This document shows, one piece after another, positions 39,521 to 40,484 of a DNA stretch of 40,484 nucleotides (position 1 is its first letter; every line of letters begins with the position of its first letter). The translations under genes and the position numbers were made by a program. This stretch comes from Dactylosporangium sucinum (lineage in GTDB: Bacteria; Actinomycetota; Actinomycetes; Mycobacteriales; Micromonosporaceae). The stretch is from NCBI RefSeq assembly GCF_014647515.1, contig NZ_BMPI01000053.1:21582-62065 (forward strand). Direction: 5' to 3'. Below the pieces are notes generated by a model. That model searched no databases. It saw only the letters and a program-made list of their open reading frames with translations, and was not told the DNA's origin.

Positions 39521-40484
39521 AACGGCGCAAGATCGATGTCAGGGCACTGCCGGCGAACTCGGCCAAGGCCCTCGACGAGCGGTTCCAGGCGGCCACGCCG
39601 CTGCGCCGCCTCTTCAACAAGGTCTTCCCCGACCACTGGTCGTTCCTGCTGGGCGAGATCGCGCTCTACTCGTTCGTCGTCCTGCTGCTGAGCGGTATCT
39701 TCCTGGCGCTGTTCTTCGACCCGTCGCTCAAGGAGACGGTGTATCAGGGCAGCTACACGCCGCTGCGTGGCGTGGAGATGTCCAACGCCTACAACACGGC
39801 GCTGCAGCTGTCCTTCGACGTGCGCGGCGGCCTGTTCATGCGGCAGATGCACCACTGGGCGGCGCTGCTGTTCATGGCCGCGATCGTGGTGCACATGTTC
39901 CGGGTCTTCTTCACCGGCGCGTTCCGCAAGCCGCGTGAGGCCAACTGGATCGTCGGCGTCCTGCTCTTCTGGATGGGCTTCCTCGAGGGCTTCGGCGGCT
40001 ACTCGCTGCCCGACGACGCGCTGTCCGGCACCGGCCTGCGCATCGCCAGCGCCATCATGCTGTCGATCCCGATCGTCGGCACCTGGGTGACCACCTCGCT
40101 GTTCGGTGGCGAGTTCCCGGGTGAGGTCATCCTCGACCGGCTGTACATCGTGCACGTGCTGCTCGTCCCCGGTGCGCTGCTCGCGCTCATCAGCATCCAC
40201 ATGGGCCTGCTGGTGAAGCAGAAGCACACGCAGTGGCCCGGCCCCGGCCGGACCAACACCAACGTGGTCGGCGTGCGCATGTTCCCGGGCTTCGCAGCCA
40301 AGGCCGGCGGCTTCTTCATGATCGTGTTCGCCATGATCGCCGCCCTCGCGGGCCTCTTCCAGATCAACCCGATCTGGCTGTTCGGCCCCTACAAGGCCGC
40401 GGTCGTGTCGGCGGCGAGCCAGCCCGACTGGTATGTCATGTTCCTCGACGGCTCGACCCGCCTCTTCCCGGCCTGGGAGATCCG
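39517..40484 (+). CDS. qcrB: Cytochrome b subunit of bc1, partial (3' end beyond window)
   Basis: About 322 residues are visible from ATG 39517 (MKRRKIDVRALPANS), which overlaps the qcrA stop. The gene runs off the right edge. The haem-ligand histidines are in MRQMHHWAALLFMAAIVVHMFR on helix two and in LYIVHVLLVPG and LISIHMGLLVKQKH on helix four. FLEGFGGYSLPDD is the conserved loop next to the quinol site. WSFLLGEIALYSFVVLLLSG forms helix one. QcrB holds the menaquinol oxidation and reduction sites and is the target of known anti-mycobacterial inhibitors of this complex. Confidence 0.96.
   Translation, partial: MKRRKIDVRALPANSAKALDERFQAATPLRRLFNKVFPDHWSFLLGEIALYSFVVLLLSGIFLALFFDPSLKETVYQGSYTPLRGVEMSNAYNTALQLSFDVRGGLFMRQMHHWAALLFMAAIVVHMFRVFFTGAFRKPREANWIVGVLLFWMGFLEGFGGYSLPDDALSGTGLRIASAIMLSIPIVGTWVTTSLFGGEFPGEVILDRLYIVHVLLVPGALLALISIHMGLLVKQKHTQWPGPGRTNTNVVGVRMFPGFAAKAGGFFMIVFAMIAALAGLFQINPIWLFGPYKAAVVSAASQPDWYVMFLDGSTRLFPAWEI

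Overview
The window is very GC-rich DNA with dense, partly overlapping genes, many GTG starts and the respiratory and lipoate genes of a high-GC Gram-positive bacterium. Gene content and order point to an actinomycete. The CobU-CobT fusion, the secreted PHB-depolymerase-like esterase and the intergenic palindromes suggest Micromonosporaceae, but the family assignment is inference. From memory of the Mycobacterium tuberculosis map, the backbone is broadly collinear with Rv2192c-Rv2220: glnA, RDD protein, DUF4191 protein, lipA, lipB, TIGR01777 epimerase, sucB/dlaT, pepA, gcvT, cobS, cobT, glycerate kinase, erpA-like, PfkB kinase, ctaC, ctaF, qcrB-qcrA-qcrC-ctaE and trpD. Local insertions and inversions interrupt that order.

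Left part (1-5.4 kb): a truncated PIN-like toxin gene lies behind its DUF433-type antitoxin. Next come glnA, with a strong terminator and a GlnR-like operator upstream, a small RDD membrane protein, a DUF4191 membrane protein, lipA, and a DUF6928 protein divergent from lipA.

Lipoate and 2-oxoacid dehydrogenase block (5.4-15 kb): lipB and lipA make and insert the lipoyl group. sucB (E2 with two lipoyl domains) and lpd (E3) use it in an operon, and gcvT belongs to the glycine cleavage system, which also uses a lipoyl carrier. A secreted PHB-depolymerase-like esterase, a TIGR01777 NAD-binding protein, a small conserved protein and leucyl aminopeptidase sit among them.

Middle (14.9-27.5 kb): an operon for the late steps of cobalamin synthesis (cobUT fusion and cobS), a small conserved protein with an M50-type membrane protease, an aldo/keto reductase, a large Pro-rich WG-repeat protein, a DUF3043 protein, murA, nadA, glycerate kinase and the Fe-S carrier erpA.

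Right part (27.6 kb to end): a PfkB sugar/nucleoside kinase, then a sulfur-handling islet (membrane-anchored thioredoxin, DUF4395 protein, TusA-like protein, cysteine desulfurase). Then come the genes of the supercomplex of cytochrome bcc and cytochrome aa3 oxidase: ctaC, ctaF, a CtaG-like assembly factor, ctaE, qcrC, qcrA and a qcrB cut by the window edge. ctaD (subunit I) is not in the window. Between the two respiratory groups lie a secreted phospholipase A2, two small proteins of unknown function, trpD and a degenerate receiver-domain protein.

No tRNA, rRNA, CRISPR array, insertion sequence or prophage was seen. The most unusual signals are three long-loop palindromic elements at gene 3' ends, a toxin reading frame without a normal start codon, a CobT domain that has lost most signature motifs, near-identical DNA for two lipoyl domains, and a palindrome over the likely promoter of the sulfur islet.
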